A stretch of DNA of 64,000 nt from Ariolimax columbianus (taxonomy: Eukaryota; Mollusca; Gastropoda; Stylommatophora; Arionidae): assembly GCA_036924085.1 (NCBI GenBank), contig JAVGWX010000008.1, positions 53,629,314 through 53,693,313 on the forward strand. Reading direction: 5' to 3'. Below the pieces are notes generated by a model. The model was given only the letters and a program-made list of their open reading frames with translations. It did not search any database and had not been told where the DNA came from. Shown here one piece after another: positions 41,417 to 52,683 of this stretch. The position numbers were made by a program, and so were the translations under genes. Positions within the stretch are counted from its first letter, which is position 1. Every line of letters starts with the position of its first letter.

Positions 41417-42078
41417 ACGATGCGTGTTCAAATGAAACCGGAACTAATTGCATCAAGTGAACATACGTACGAAGCGCACAATGACGTCACTTCTGATGTA
41501 AACATCACATACCAAATGTCAAGTTTGCAAAATTTCATTATCCTCTGACTCATAGTTTCCTCGGCAGACCGTTGAAAACATGGCTGGTGTGATACAGAAT
41601 CCGTCCTGAGTTGATCAGCGAGCGGTGATTCGGTTTCAAGCAGCTGAAGCATGCCCACCAGTTGACATTCATCGTAGAGTGCAGGCAGTGTAGGGTCACC
41701 CAAATTGCTGCATCAAATTTAGCGATGGCATCTTCTGACACAACAATCTGCGTCTGGCCTGGTCTCAGAAGATCTTTCGTTAACTGACATCCTTCTTTAA
41801 GCATCGTTGTCCAGTTTTTCACTGTTGTTTTCGACACACTTTTGTCACCATACACTACCTGGATTCTGCAATGAATGTTAACTGGTGGACAGATTCCGTA
41901 TCACACCCATCATGTTTGTCAACGATCTGCAGAGGAAACTATGAGTCAGAGGATAATCCAATTTTGTAAACTTGACGGTTGGTATGTGCTATTTACACCA
42001 TAATTGACGTCATCATGGGCATAGTACGTATGATCACTTTGTGCAGTTAGGTCTTGTTTCCTTTTAACACGCCTCGTA
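41417..42078. mobile_element. Mar-2 copy 1, palindromic mariner-derived element
   Basis: Two long inverted arms. The left arm (41417-41693, plus) is gtgttcaaatgaaaccggaa, the ~150-bp terminal repeat and the transposase start (RAVIRF-x-AAE, PVDIHRR). The right arm (42078-41700, minus) repeats that and continues through YGDKSVSKTTVKNWTTMLKE, LTKDLLRPGQTQIVVSEDAI to AKFDAAI. So the element is two mariner 5' ends joined head to head, with no catalytic core. It lies between TATG microsatellites, a TA-rich target as mariner needs. Confidence 0.8.
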
Positions 42079-42352
42079 TGTTTGTATGTGTGTATGTATG
42101 TATTTATGTATGTATGTATGTATGTATGTCTGTATGTTTGTGAGGTAACAAAAGATCTTCCTACATCAGGTCAGGCGCACATTGTTGCGTTAACTCAAGG
42201 TCTGCTGAGGAAACTATGAGTCGGAGAATAATGAAATTTTGCAAACTAAACGGCTGGTATGTTCTGTTTACACCGGAAGTGGCGTAATCATGCGCATCGT
42301 ACGTATATTCACTAGTTGCAGTTTGGTCAGGTTTCGTTTGAACACCCCTGAT
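42079..42352. mobile_element. (TATG)n tract and Mar-2 partial copy
   Basis: 42080-42149 is a tatgtatgtatgtatg tract. From about 42150 a shorter Mar-2 derivative follows: a piece of coding (agatcttcctacatcaggtc aggcgcacattgttgcg), then ggtctgctgaggaaactatg agtcgg and the outward terminal repeat ending tttcgtttgaacacccctg. Its left terminal repeat is missing. Confidence 0.7.
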
Positions 42353-42475
42353 ACATGTATGTAAAAACTCATGGAAAAGTGAATAGTCTCAGACTTTCTA
42401 TAAAGACATCCACCATTTTGTCTGAAACAAAACTAACACAAAGAATGTATGTTCTCTACAGTTATACACATTGTT

Positions 42476-42715
42476 TGTTCTTCTTTGCGTTCGCCTTATT
42501 ACTCTATTCTTCAAGGCGGTGTGAGTTGCACAATGGTTTTTTTGCGCCTGTCGACCATGTGCATCCGACTTCAGCATGTATTGTATATAAAGGTCTACTT
42601 TCTCCTACATTTTCTAAGGGTTTACTTCCCCGGGGGAACGGCCGGTGATGTGATGGGGGAGCAAGCACAGCGCCTTCGGTTGGTGAGCCGTCTCACTTAA
42701 CCACTACCACCATGT
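42476..42715 (-). mobile_element. SINE-A copy 4
   Basis: Minus head ggtagtggttaagtgagacg, box B decayed (gtgcttgctccccc), body gttccccc/gggaagtaaaccc, shared block ctgaagtcggatgcacatgg, tail toward 42476 (gcgaacgcaaagaag). Two overlapping plus-strand open frames here are antisense artefacts. Confidence 0.8.
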
Positions 42716-43349
42716 CCTACATTTGATGTAAATATTTTTGGTTGAAGTAAAATGAGTGATTGTAATAAATATTGTCAAATCATCTGGAATAAATTAGTTA
42801 ATTCCCCCCCCCCCCACCCCCACCCCCCAGGAACATTTTGGCATTATTTTTTAAATATAAAACTATGGGTTCGAAATTTAGGTACATTTATATTTATAAT
42901 TTCAAAGTGGGATGTTGAGAAACTTTCAAATATAAATATCACAATAGTTCAAATCCAAAATACCGGCTATGTAACAACGTTGAAAAGTTTTCAAGCCAGT
43001 ATATCGACTCTGTTGTATGAATCAATATAAGTTTTTTAGAGATTTAGTAAAATGCTTTTAATGAACACGAATAAAGTTCACTAGTACTTAACATTTGTTT
43101 ATGCACGAGATGTGAGAACATACATTTTCTGTGGAAGCAAAATAAATACATTTTCATTCGTTTAAACCAGGGGATATTTTCAGTTTGAAAGAGGCTAAAC
43201 ATAATGTTTACAAACGTGTCTCAAAAGATATTTCTTTTATCTGACTTGGAATATAAAATATTACATTGCAGTGTGTTACATGATATTTACAGCTTCTATT
43301 ATTATTTTCACGAATAAAACATAGTATCCCTGACTGATCCCGCGTCAGT
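42716..43349. other. AT-rich stretch without recognised feature
   Basis: Includes a C-rich run near 42806-42830. No gene or repeat family recognised. Confidence 0.4.
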
Positions 43350-43926
43350 ATTAGCAGCGCTAAAACAACACAAAGATGAAGATCTCGAGCAATGCATGTT
43401 CTCAATAAAACAGCTCACAGCAGAACACCCAAGGTTTGTCATACAGTAAATCCCATCTCACTGCAACATTGAAGGCAATGAAGCTGCAGACAAACAAGCA
43501 CAGAGTCGAGGAGCATCCCCATAAACAGACCTGAGTGTCGTATATAATGAGGCCAAGACCGTTATTAAAGCCAACTTTAATGGAAAATGGTCTGATCAAC
43601 ACCCACTACTTCCGAAAAGAAGACAGCTACTTTAACTTAACTAGAGAAGAGCAAGTCAGCATCTTCAGACTGAGAACTAGGCATAACAGACTCAAGGGTC
43701 ATCTTTACAACATAATGAGGATTGCGACAGATGACAAGTGTCCAAGCGGGGAACATATCATGACTGTGGAACACATCCTGCAAAACTGCACGCTTACGCA
43801 GGAAAAGAGAGAACAATACTGGCCTCGCGAGACAGATATGAGACAAAAGCTGTATGGAGATGAAACGGCCTTACAAACAACGGTGTCCTTTGTAAGAGAA
43901 ACCGGGACCTTGATCTGAGGATGAAC

Positions 43927-43958
<32 letters not shown>

Positions 43959-43961
43959 AGA
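43350..43961 (+). pseudogene. LINE-R2 RNase H end, C-terminus and tail
   Basis: First frame: ALKQHKDEDLEQCMFSIKQL, a stop, IPSHCNIEGNEAADKQAQSR (RNase H end signature), a stop, then VVYNEAKTVIKANFNGKW. The open frame 43535-43918 then carries YFNLTREEQVSIFRLRTRHN, RLKGHLYNIMRIATDDKCP, TVEHILQNC, YWPRETDM and YGDETALQTTVSFVRE. It ends gatgaacgaagaagaggaag and a GAA tract (43921-43961). Compared with LINE-R the order is the same but the sequence clearly differs, so it is a subfamily. Confidence 0.83.
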
Positions 43962-44597
43962 CCCTAGGTTACGAGAAAAAATAAACAGAAAAACAAGAAA
44001 CATATACACTTAAAAAAACACATTTTAAGTGTTATTATTGTTTCCTCAAACACTATTTAGTTTAGATTCCCTTTTTTTAGTCGACAACAAAAGTGCGAAA
44101 TTCCAAGTTTTTGTTGTCTATCCTCCACCCATTTGCCCTGGCACTGGAACAAACCAGTTCTACCAAGATCTGTGAGTGACAGCATTCCAGGCAAATTATC
44201 TTGTCAGGCTCATCTCTAAGTTCTCGTTATCTCCCAGGACTCTCCAAGCCCAGGGCGAGATCTGTCAAACAATCGCTGTCTGGGGTACATATTTGAAGCT
44301 ACTGGTAGGCTTGTTACTAGCCCGTTTCGTCTACACTTAAGTAGTCCTGCTCCATACGTAGTATGAACCTTCAAATAGATCAACTCAACTGATCCAGTCT
44401 TGGGCGGTCTGCAAGTTCTCAAATGTAAATATCTTTCTTGTCTCCGTAATTTTGGTTTCACATTTTCTTTTAGTGCGCTTTGATGTCGTCATTTTGTATT
44501 TGTCTGATATGTTTAAAAACAGTACTGATTCCTAAAATATCATTTTTGTCATCGTTATTAATTTCCTTGTTGGTTAGAGAACAATGACATGCTTATA
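43962..44597. other. Unrecognised stretch with an 81-codon open frame
   Basis: The minus-strand frame 44216-44461 (81 codons) is rich in Arg/Leu and looks protein-like in composition, but I recognise no motif and no neighbour supports it. Confidence 0.3.
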
Positions 44598-45301
44598 TGA
44601 GACGTGTTCAAATGAAACCGGACCTAACTGCACAAAGTGAACATAGGTACGATGCGAATGACGACGTCAATACTGGTGAAAACAGCACGTATCAACTGTC
44701 AAGTTTGCAAAACTAATTTATCCTCCGACTCATAGTTTCTTCATCAGTTCGTTGAAAACAGGATTTGTGTGATACGGAATCCGAGAGTTGATCATCGAGG
44801 GGTTATTCGGTTTCTAACAGCTGAAGGATGCCGAACAGTTGACATTCATGGCAGAATGCAGGGAATGTATAGAGACCCGAATTGCTGCATCATTTTGGCG
44901 ATGGCAGCTTCTGACGCAACAATTTGCGCCTGACCTGGTCTCAGAAGATCATGTTTCGTTTACTCACGTCCATCTTTTAAACATTGTTGACCAATTCTTC
45001 ACTATTGTCTACGACACACTGTTGTCGCCATACAATGCTTGCATTTTACGATGAATGTCAACTGGTCGACATCCTTCAGCTGTTAGAAACCGAATCACCG
45101 CTAGCTGATCAACTCTGGACGGATCCTGTATCACACCCCCCATTTTTTCACCGGTCTGTGGGCAAACTAGAAGTCGGAGGATAATGAAATTTTCCAAACT
45201 TGACGGTTGGTATCGGCTGTTTACACCAGAATTGACGTCATCATGCGCATCGTACATATGTTCACTTGGTGCAGTTAGGTCCAGTTTGATTTGAACGTAG
45301 T
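44598..45301. mobile_element. Mar-2 copy 2, palindromic mariner-derived element
   Basis: Same structure as 41417-42078. The left arm is gacgtgttcaaatgaaaccg gacc, then RGVIRFLTAEGCRTVDIHGR. The right arm (minus) has VDQLAVIRFLTAEGCRPVDI HRKMQALYGDNSVS and, with stops, mariner N-terminal sequence up to the shared internal join aattgctgcatca. Both copies share that join, so both descend from one rearranged founder. No catalytic core. Confidence 0.82.
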
Positions 45302-45519
45302 TTAATTAATATGTTATTTGTTTACATTCATTCTCTGATCCGTGACTTGACGGACTATATTAGATGACTATTTGACTATAATACCCATATTTTGTTTTCT
45401 GTCCAGGTTACCCCACAAGAGGAGTAGGTCAGTTGTTTATTGTGAATGGGTTTTGTCCACTCTGTGGTTTCTGTTCTAGCATGTTGGTTTCTAGAACTTT
45501 CTTTTAGTTACGTTAATAT

Positions 45520-45833
45520 CTTCTTCTTCTTCTTCGTTCCTTCTCAATATCCCGCTAACAAGCCCTGTAAAGGGATTTGCAAGTAGCACGCTATAGTCCG
45601 GAGAACCGAATGCGTTGTGTCGTGGTTTACAGATTGGCTGCGATATTTGCACCTTTCGGTCTGACACATCCGACTTCAGCAGACATTTTTGAGTACTGGA
45701 TTGCCTTCCCTCTTCGATCTCTTCTACTTAGCCACTCTGCTCTATTGCAACAAAGTGTAGAAGGCTCTTGGCTAGCAGTCTGCTATGAGTCACTGGCCGA
45801 TGCAGCTCATGCGTTGCTCAGCGTCTTGATCCA
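45520..45833 (-). mobile_element. Element B copy, GAA-tailed
   Basis: Minus copy: the plus strand starts with the (CTT) tail ttcttcttcttcttcgttcc ttctcaatatcccgc and ends gttgctcagcgtcttgatcc, the inverse of the 5' head. Imperfect 14-bp repeats agttacgttaatat (45506-45519) and agttacaagaatat (45834-45847), 11 of 14 matching, flank it. The central block is present as acatccgacttcagcag. Confidence 0.82.
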
Positions 45834-46423
45834 AGTTACAAGAATATGATTTTGCTCATGTGCAAACTCTTTCTCTCGTCTAGTTGGCCCCACAGCAGGA
45901 ACTTCCTAGGTATTGTCTTGTCTTATCAACTTGTGCCGTGAGGCGCTGTAGGAAGCCATAGTTTTCTGTCCCGTGCCAGACGCGTCGCCGAAGTAGTCAT
46001 CCTATGACGATTCAGAATATCCGCAATATTTCCAATACATATAGTTTTCGGTTTACCACGGATGCGAAAACCCGAACGTCGTGCGTTATAGGTGCAAATT
46101 GTAGTTGGTCAGGTTGCATTTTCATTAGGGGGCCGAACTCCTTGATTTTCTCTTCATCGATATATTCAGTTCAGGGTCTCGCTTCAACCAATCTTCTCAC
46201 ATCTTCATTGCGCATTCTGTCTCTCCTAGTTACGTTGACTGTTTTCCAGAAGCATCTCACCTCACACGTCCTAATCTTTCTCTCTATTGAGATTTTGTTA
46301 AAGTCCATGTTTGGCACTGGTAACAGAGAGTTGGCAGGAATATACTGTTGATTAGCGTTATTTTTGTGGACATGTTTATGTTAGGGTGTTTCAATAATGG
46401 TGACATCTGGTATGCAATTGCAT

Positions 46424-46810
46424 TTAATTTTTGGCGCTGATCACAATCTCTCTATCTGAACCTCCATCCTGTGAGACAATACTACCCAAGTACTTGAACT
46501 CCGACACTTGTTTGATCTTGGTTCCGTTTACCCTATTGTTCATGTTTTCAGGCGATCTGCTTATCTGCATAGTTTCTGTTTTGGATGTGTTAATTCTCAT
46601 ACTGAATCTTTTACATACAGAGTTGAGCGCAGTCAGATATTGCTGCAGAGCATCTTCGCTCTCGTAAAGTAGACACTGATCATCTGCAAAATGCAATTCA
46701 TTTAACTGATCACCCTCTGTCTCCTCTCCATTTCTTAGCAAATTCTCGAAGTTGGCCTCCATCGTTATTCTGTCCACAAATGTATTTGAAGAGTAGGGGC
46801 GACAACACAC
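46424..46810 (-). pseudogene. LINE-N reverse transcriptase palm segment
   Basis: A 128-codon open frame holding the palm motifs: NELHFADDQCLLYESEDALQ (FADD metal-binding pair), NSVCKRFSMRINTSKTETMQ and VSEFKYLGSIVSQDGG. It is the longest unbroken piece of the LINE-N reverse transcriptase. Motif B lies just upstream, where the triplicated segment and a frame change break the reading. Confidence 0.85.
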
Positions 46811-46844
46811 CTTGTCTCACCCCGGTTATCTCTATTGTTTCGGT

Positions 46845-46970
46845 CAGACCATCTGTTGTTCTTACTGTACTTTGACACCCTTGGTACAGACCATCTGTTG
46901 TTCTTACTGTACTTTGACACCCTTGGTACAGACCATCTGTTGTTCTTACTGTACTTTGACACCCTTGGTA
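46845..46970. repeat. 42-bp x 3 tandem triplication inside LINE-N
   Basis: Three units of cagaccatctgttgttctta ctgtactttgacacccttgg ta, essentially identical. On the coding strand each adds 14 in-phase residues (LYQGCQSTVRTTDG), which normally occur once between motifs A and B. Confidence 0.95.
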
Positions 46971-47116
46971 CAGTACTCTAATATTCTCTAATTGCTGCCC
47001 CTGTACTCCCTAGTTGTCTAGGATGACCCATAGTTTATTTCTGTCTACTCTATCGAAATCCTTTTCTTGATCAATGAAAGCCACGTTTAGTTTCCGTTCG
47101 TATTCGATGTTTGTTT

Positions 47117-47371
47117 TTTTGTGTGTTTTTTTTGCGTTCGCCTTATTTCTCTTATCCCAAAGGCGGTGTGCGTTGCACTGTGGTTTTTATTTTGCGCCTG
47201 TCGGCACAGTGCATCCGACTTCAGCATGCATTTTATGTAAGGGTCTGCATCCTCCTGCATTTTCTAAAGGTTTGCTTCCCCGGGGTAACGGCTGGTATTG
47301 TGATGGGGATCGAACCCAGCACCTTCCGGTTGTGAGCCGTGCCACTTAACCACTAGGCCACGCCATCTCCT
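47117..47371 (-). mobile_element. SINE-A copy 5, best-preserved
   Basis: A 255-bp minus copy with a box A (TGGCCTAGTGG) and box B (GGTTCGATCCC) in a tRNA-like head, the shared block tgctgaagtcggatgcactg, and a gcgaacgcaaaaaaaacac tail. The perfect 17-bp repeat gtattcgatgtttgttt lies at 47100-47116 and 47372-47388. Removing it rejoins the LINE-N reverse transcriptase. This copy defines the family's two ends. Confidence 0.95.
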
Positions 47372-48664
47372 GTATTCGATGTTTGTTTCGCTTAGTTGTC
47401 TCAGAGTGAATAAAACGTCTGTGCAGCCGTTTCCTCGTCTGAAACCAAATTTAGCACATCTCAGCTGTGATTCTACGATAGGCCGAATTCTCTGCTCCAG
47501 GATTTTCGCGTACAGTTTTCCTGTGTGGCTTAGAAGTGATATCACCTGACAGATATCTCATTCTTTTGTGTTGCCTTTGTTTTTCCAGATTGGCGCAATC
47601 TTTGGCTTTCTTCCAATCTCCAGGGACTCTAATTTGCTCCCAAGCTGTTGAGAATATTCTATGTAACAATTTTACTCCTAGGTATCCACAAGCTTTAATT
47701 GTCTGGCAGGTTATTCGGTCCTCACCAGCAGCTTTACGATTTGGGTTTTTTCTGAGGACTTCCTCAGTCTTTTGGATTAATATTTTAGGCTCTGTTTTTT
47801 CTGTGTTTAAACTCGTATGAGTGGAGTACTTTCGCGTATCATTTGGATTTAGGAGTTCTAGGAAATACTCTCTCCATCGTGCCTTTCTTTTTCCTGGATC
47901 GAAAATCGGAGTCCCGTTTTTGTCGTTTATAATTGTGGTGGGGTAAAGCTGTCGTCTCTAACTCTCATTGCCCTGATACTTTTAAAGAAATCTCTCGGTT
48001 TCTTGCGACACATGAGCGCTAATTGTTCGCTGTATTTATTCCATGAGTTCACATTGGAGTTCTTTATTACGGTTTTTGAATGCGTTCTAGCGAGTCTGTA
48101 GATTGTGTAATCTTTTTGTGACTTCGATTTCAACCACTTCTTGTTTAATTTTTTTCTTATCTTGTATTGCTACCTGTGCATGTTGATTCCACCACGCTGT
48201 TCTTTTCTTTTGGAATTGTCGAAGTTTCTTTCTAACGCATTTTGTGTTCACTGTGTTCATCAATGCTGATTTGAACCACTGTCACATTGCCAGTTGTTAT
48301 TGGCAGGGCCTCGTATATGGCTTTCATTTTATGTTGTAAATCTTAGCGGATGTCTTCCACCTAAAGGTTTGCCATATTTGGGACGTATATCTGTTTTTGT
48401 GACTTATTTTTGCTTTGGAATGATATTAATTACATTAATATGATTGCGTTCTTCTGTATCCTCTTTTCTAGTCATGTGGGTTTTATTGTTAGATATTTTT
48501 ACTAATTCATTTATTATGATTGTGTTAATCTGTTTCTTCTTTTCTCTAACCATGTGGATTCCAAAAGAAAACATGTAGACTGCTCATGTTTACCGACATA
48601 TTCTTTTCCCTGGTCTGGTAGATTCCATAACATAAACTTTCTAGTAATTGATTATATTTTTTTT

Positions 48665-48842
48665 TGCGGTGTTTGTTGTACTAAGATTTTATTTTGCGGT
48701 GTTTGTTATACTAAGATTTTATTTTGCGGTGTTTGTTGTACTAAGATTTTATTTTGCGGTGTTTGTTGTACTAAGATTTTTTATTTTGCGGTGTTTGTTG
48801 TACTAAGATTTTATTTTCTGGTGTTTGTTGTACTAGATTTTA
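48665..48842. repeat. 30-bp x 6 minisatellite grown from SINE-A
   Basis: Six units of tgcggtgtttgttgtactaa gattttattt (one unit 2 bp longer). The unit matches the segment ggcggtgtgcgttgcactgt ggttttattttgcg of SINE-A, and the array joins seamlessly to the rest of a SINE-A copy at 48843. Confidence 0.92.
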
Positions 48843-49017
48843 TTTTGCGCTTGTCGGTGAATCCGACTTCGGCGTGTATTTTATGTAAGGATGTGCTTCC
48901 TCCTGTATTATCTAAGGGTTTGCTTCCCCGAGAGTAACGGTCGGTGCCGTGTTTGGGGTGCGAACCCAGCACCTTCACATTGTGAGCCGTGTCACTAAAC
49001 CACTAGCCCACGCCGTC
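48843..49017 (-). mobile_element. SINE-A copy 6 (adjacent to its expanded 3' part)
   Basis: Minus head: gacggcgtgggctagtggtt tag, box B ggttcgcaccccaa decayed, gggaagcaaaccc, ggaggaagcacatcc, and ccgaagtcggattcacc. The usual 3' end is replaced by the 30-bp array. No duplication found. Confidence 0.8.
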
Positions 49018-50370
49018 CCCCAAGCCTGCTGACCTTTATTATTAGCGCCTGGTCTTAATCGGGACACGCTCGTTAGACAATATAAACGGTTTGGTTCAGC
49101 GAAGGTATTTCATATCCTGGTGATGCTTTCAGAAAATATGAACCGTAACGGCATATACTGAAAAAAAACACAGTTGGCCATCGATAGAATGGATTTTGAG
49201 CTGGAGATAACCAGACAGAAGCGAGATCCTAACAATGACGTTTGTGAAACCTAATGACGTTATAGGTAGACAGCAATCCTTGACCCAATTGACAGTCGCG
49301 CGGGTTTTCTATCGATTGGTTTCTGAGCTAAATTTATGGTGAAAATATAAGGGGGAAATTTATTGAAGATCAATGGAAGAAAGAAAGGGAGATAATTTAT
49401 TAAAGATATGACGCCAAAAAAGGGGAGATAATTTATTAACAAGATATCGGAAAGTAGGGGAGAGAATATCTTAAAGTAAGAAAACCTTGTTTATGTTTAA
49501 TTATTTTTACGTGTGGTTTCCAAAAATGATGTTTTACTGAGAGAGTGTGTTGCCCTTTTTACATTGTTCAGTTTACTACTTTAAACTTTTCGAGTTTTTA
49601 CACCTTGCGTTGCTTATTTAGCCTAGTTTACTTGTTTGTTCTATGCTGTTTTAATTGATTGAGGGCCACTCTTCCCCTTCTCTCTCTTCTCACCTCACTC
49701 TGTTTCATTTGACTCTGACCTACAGTCACACCCTTGCACAATTTTCACACTCGCCCTCATGGTGAGGCCCTTCCATTCCACTTTGGTTGGGCTAGCTTCT
49801 GAGGGCGCACAAACCTAGCATAGGTACATACAGACGCACACATGCATCCAAGCACTGGTTTATGCGTCCTGATATCGCCCAAAGGACTACGGTCTGGGGT
49901 GGAAAATGGCGCGCCTCCGCCAGTAGAAACTAGTGAGGCAAACATCTAAGCAAAAAAAAAAAAATTCTGTTCTCGTCTGTCTGTAGTTTTATATTTTTAT
50001 TTTATTTTTTATATTTAACTGTGTGTGATCTTTGGCTTACACTTTTATCTTTTCAATCAAGCTAAGTCATCCAGTAACCGATGGGTCGTTGGGGCACACA
50101 TGAACACCCCCCCCTCCCCCATGGACACCCTCACAAGCCAACGCTACCCCTCTCGGTCAGCGGCCGCTGTCTGCGCCTTCTATGGTCGAAGTTTGGAGAA
50201 AAAAAAACAAGACCGTTTGGTCTCGATGTGTGGCGGTACCAGGCGAGTTTCTGTCTTGTGCCATTGCCAAGAGGTCTTAAAAGGGCGCTATTGCTGTTTT
50301 AATTCTTTCTCGTATTTCCTCATTTGTAACTCTGTCTTTATATGTGACGTTTACCTTTACTGCAGCTTAT
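49018..50370. other. Unrecognised stretch
   Basis: About 1.35 kb. Contains aaggggagataatttattaa words repeated near 49345-49460 and, near 49670-49940, GC-richer DNA without known family. The 143-codon open frame 50025-50456 ends in a CT microsatellite and has no recognised domain. Confidence 0.4.
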
Positions 50371-50376
50371 ATCAAT

Positions 50377-50408
<32 letters not shown>

Positions 50409-50440
50409 ACTCTCTCTCTATTTCTCTCTCTCTCTCTCGT
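50371..50440. repeat. (CT)n microsatellite
   Basis: Seventy bases of CT dinucleotides with T and A interruptions. Confidence 0.9.
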
Positions 50441-50754
50441 CGTTCCTGAATTCTAAGAGGGCGTAAAGGCCTAACATCTCATTACATTATGAACTATCTC
50501 TCACCACCTCATTCTGTCCACCGTTAATGTTGCGGTTACTCAACATATGTAAATGTTTCCTTTTCATATATATGTGTTCTTTGATGAGACTCTCTTCTTT
50601 GCTACTGTAGGCCCCAATCCAACGTATATCCGGCTGAATTGTAAAGTTCATCCTATGGCACGTCCAACCTTCTCAATTTTCTCTCAATAAACTTCAACTG
50701 CTGGAAGTTTGGCTATGTGTTTCTCATGACAAATTACTGCCTGACAGGAATTGT

Positions 50755-51960
50755 ATGACGATGGACGGAAGGATAGATGGAAAGATGGACGAACGGATGG
50801 ATGGACGGACGGATGGATGGATGGATAGACGGAAGGATGGATGGATGTATATTCTTGTTGGAGATGGGATCTGGCAAGGATTTATGTTCTTGTTGGAGAA
50901 GGGCTCTAGTAGGGATGTATACTCTTGTTTTGGAGGGCTTTAGTATGGATGTATACTCTTGTTTTGGAGGGCTTTAGTATGGATGTATACTCTTGTTTCG
51001 GAGGGCTTTAGTATGGATGCATACTCTTGTTTGGGAGGGCTTTAGTATGGATGTATACTCTTGTTTGTGAGGGCTTTAGTATGGATGTATACTTATGTTT
51101 GGGAGGACTTTAGTATGGATGTATACTCTTGTTTGGGAGGACTTTAGTATGGATGTATACTCTTGTTTGGGAGGACTTTAGTATGGATGTCTACTCTTGT
51201 TTGGGAGGGCTTTAGTATGGATGTAAACTCTTGTTTGGGAGGGCTTTAGTATGGATGTATACTCTTGTTTGGGAGAACTTTAGTATGGATGAATGATCTT
51301 ATTTTAGAAGGACTCTCCTATGGATGGATATTGTTGTTTGAGAAGGGTTCATATGGATGGATACTATTATAGAAGTGCTCTAGTATGGATGGATGCATCA
51401 GTTATACAAGGGCTCTAGTGTGGATTGATATTCATATAGAAGGGCTATAGTATGGATTGATATTCTTATAAGAGGGCTATAGTATGGATTGATATTCTTA
51501 TAGAAGGGCTATAGTATGGATTGATATTCTTATAGAAGGGCTATAGTATGGATTGATATTCTTATAGAAGGGCTATAGTATGGATTGATATTCTTATAGA
51601 AGGGCTATAGTATGGATTGATATTCTTATAGAAGGGCTATAGTATGGACTGATATTCTTATAGAAGGGCTCTAGTATGGATTGATATTCTTATAGAAGGG
51701 CTATAGTATGGATTGATATTCTTATAGAAGGGCTCTAGTATGGATTGATATTCTTATAGAAAAACTATAGTATGGATACATACTCCAGTTATAGAAGGGT
51801 TCTAGTATGGATGGAGGCTCCAGTTATAGAAGGGCTCTAGTATGGATACATTCTCCAGTTATAAAAGGGCTCTTGTATGGATGGATACTCTTGCTATAGG
51901 AGGGATTTATTATCGATGGATACTCTTGCTATAGGAGAGATCTACTATCGATGGATACTC
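50755..51960. repeat. Compound minisatellite, 34-bp then 32-bp units
   Basis: Begins with ggatggacggatggacgg tetranucleotides (50755-50850). About fourteen units of ttgggagggctttagtatgg atgtatactcttgt (34 bp) follow to ~51300. The array then passes through diverged units into about a dozen units of tatagaagggctatagtatg gattgatattct (32 bp) to ~51770, and ends with loose variants. The common core agggctntagtatggat shows that the two unit types share ancestry. Confidence 0.92.
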
Positions 51961-52319
51961 TCAATTATATGTCATATTTCTGAATCATTATTGTTGAAAG
52001 ACGAGTCATATTTTCCTGATACAATTGCTGAAGAGCTGCAATTATAAACTAGGTCAAAAAACAGACAATTAACTAGGTCGATATTATCTTTACTTCCATA
52101 CTTTATTGATCATCTCTTGTTTGTTTTTGTTTTTGTTTTTGTTTTGTTTTTTGGAATTGTAATACTCCGATTGTGCTGGCCACGCTCTCCTAAAAACATG
52201 TGGGTTTGTTTCTTCATATCAAACTATACCCACTAAAAAATTCACAAGGGGGCCCTTATTATGTTGGATAACCTCTGAAGATCAAGGTAAATCACGCTTA
52301 TGGGGAAGATTATGATTGT
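51961..52319. other. Unrecognised short stretch
   Basis: No feature beyond a gtttttgtttttgttttg tract at about 52120-52150. Confidence 0.45.
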
Positions 52320-52331
52320 CAACTCAAATAT

Positions 52332-52683
52332 AAGATGCTGAGCAGCGCATGAGCTGCAGTGGTCAGCGACTCATAGCTGACTGCTAGCGTCAGGGCCAGC
52401 GAAGCAGAGCTGCCAAAACCCTTCTACACCTCCACGCGGTGATCCTGAATAACAGGCTGCTGTAGTGCAGACTGGCTAAGGAGAAGGAATCGAAGAGGGG
52501 ATGCTAACCTGGTACTCAAAAAATGTTTGCTGAAGTCGGATGTGTTGGACCGAACGGTGCAAGTATCGCAATCAACTGTAAACTACGACACAACGCATTC
52601 CGTTCTCTGGACTACATTCTGCTACTTAAGCCATTTCAGGGCTTGGTAGCGGGAGATTGAGAACGAACGAAGCCAAGCCAAGC
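52332..52683 (+). mobile_element. Element B copy with near-perfect duplication
   Basis: A 352-bp copy from agatgctgagcagcgcatga to gaacgaagccaagccaagc. The repeats caactcaaatat (52320-52331) and caactgaaatat (52684-52695), 11 of 12 matching, flank it. The central block tgctgaagtcggatgtgttg is intact. Confidence 0.9.

Larger units (their letters stand above)
45880..48340 (-). mobile_element. LINE-N, decayed non-LTR retrotransposon split by SINE-A
   Basis: Minus strand order: RQFQKKRTAWWNQHAQVAIQ (about 48215), KSKSQKDYTIYRLAR (48130), PRDFFKSIRAM, EEVLRKNPNRKAAGEDRIT (about 47740), LLHRIFSTAWEQIRVPGDWKK, HTGKLYAKILEQRIRPIVES, KFGFRRGNGCTDVLFTLRQL, the SINE-A insert, RKLNVAFIDQEKDFDRVDRN (motif A), a triplicated segment, ITGVRQGV, LHFADDQCLLYESED (46424-46810 frame, catalytic DD), EFKYLGSIVSQDGG, then CEVRCFWKTVNVTRRDRMRN and a C-terminal tail to about 45893. 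Many frame changes; the endonuclease is missing. Confidence 0.83.

Noticed and set aside
47074..47349. Similar 60-92 codon plus-strand frames at 52-279, 19430-19636, 42355-42700, 47074-47349, 48554-48937 and 58798-59013 that look like a protein family
   Set aside because: All are antisense to SINE-A copies; resemblance comes from the SINE, whose head is tRNA-like and whose ends have target duplications.
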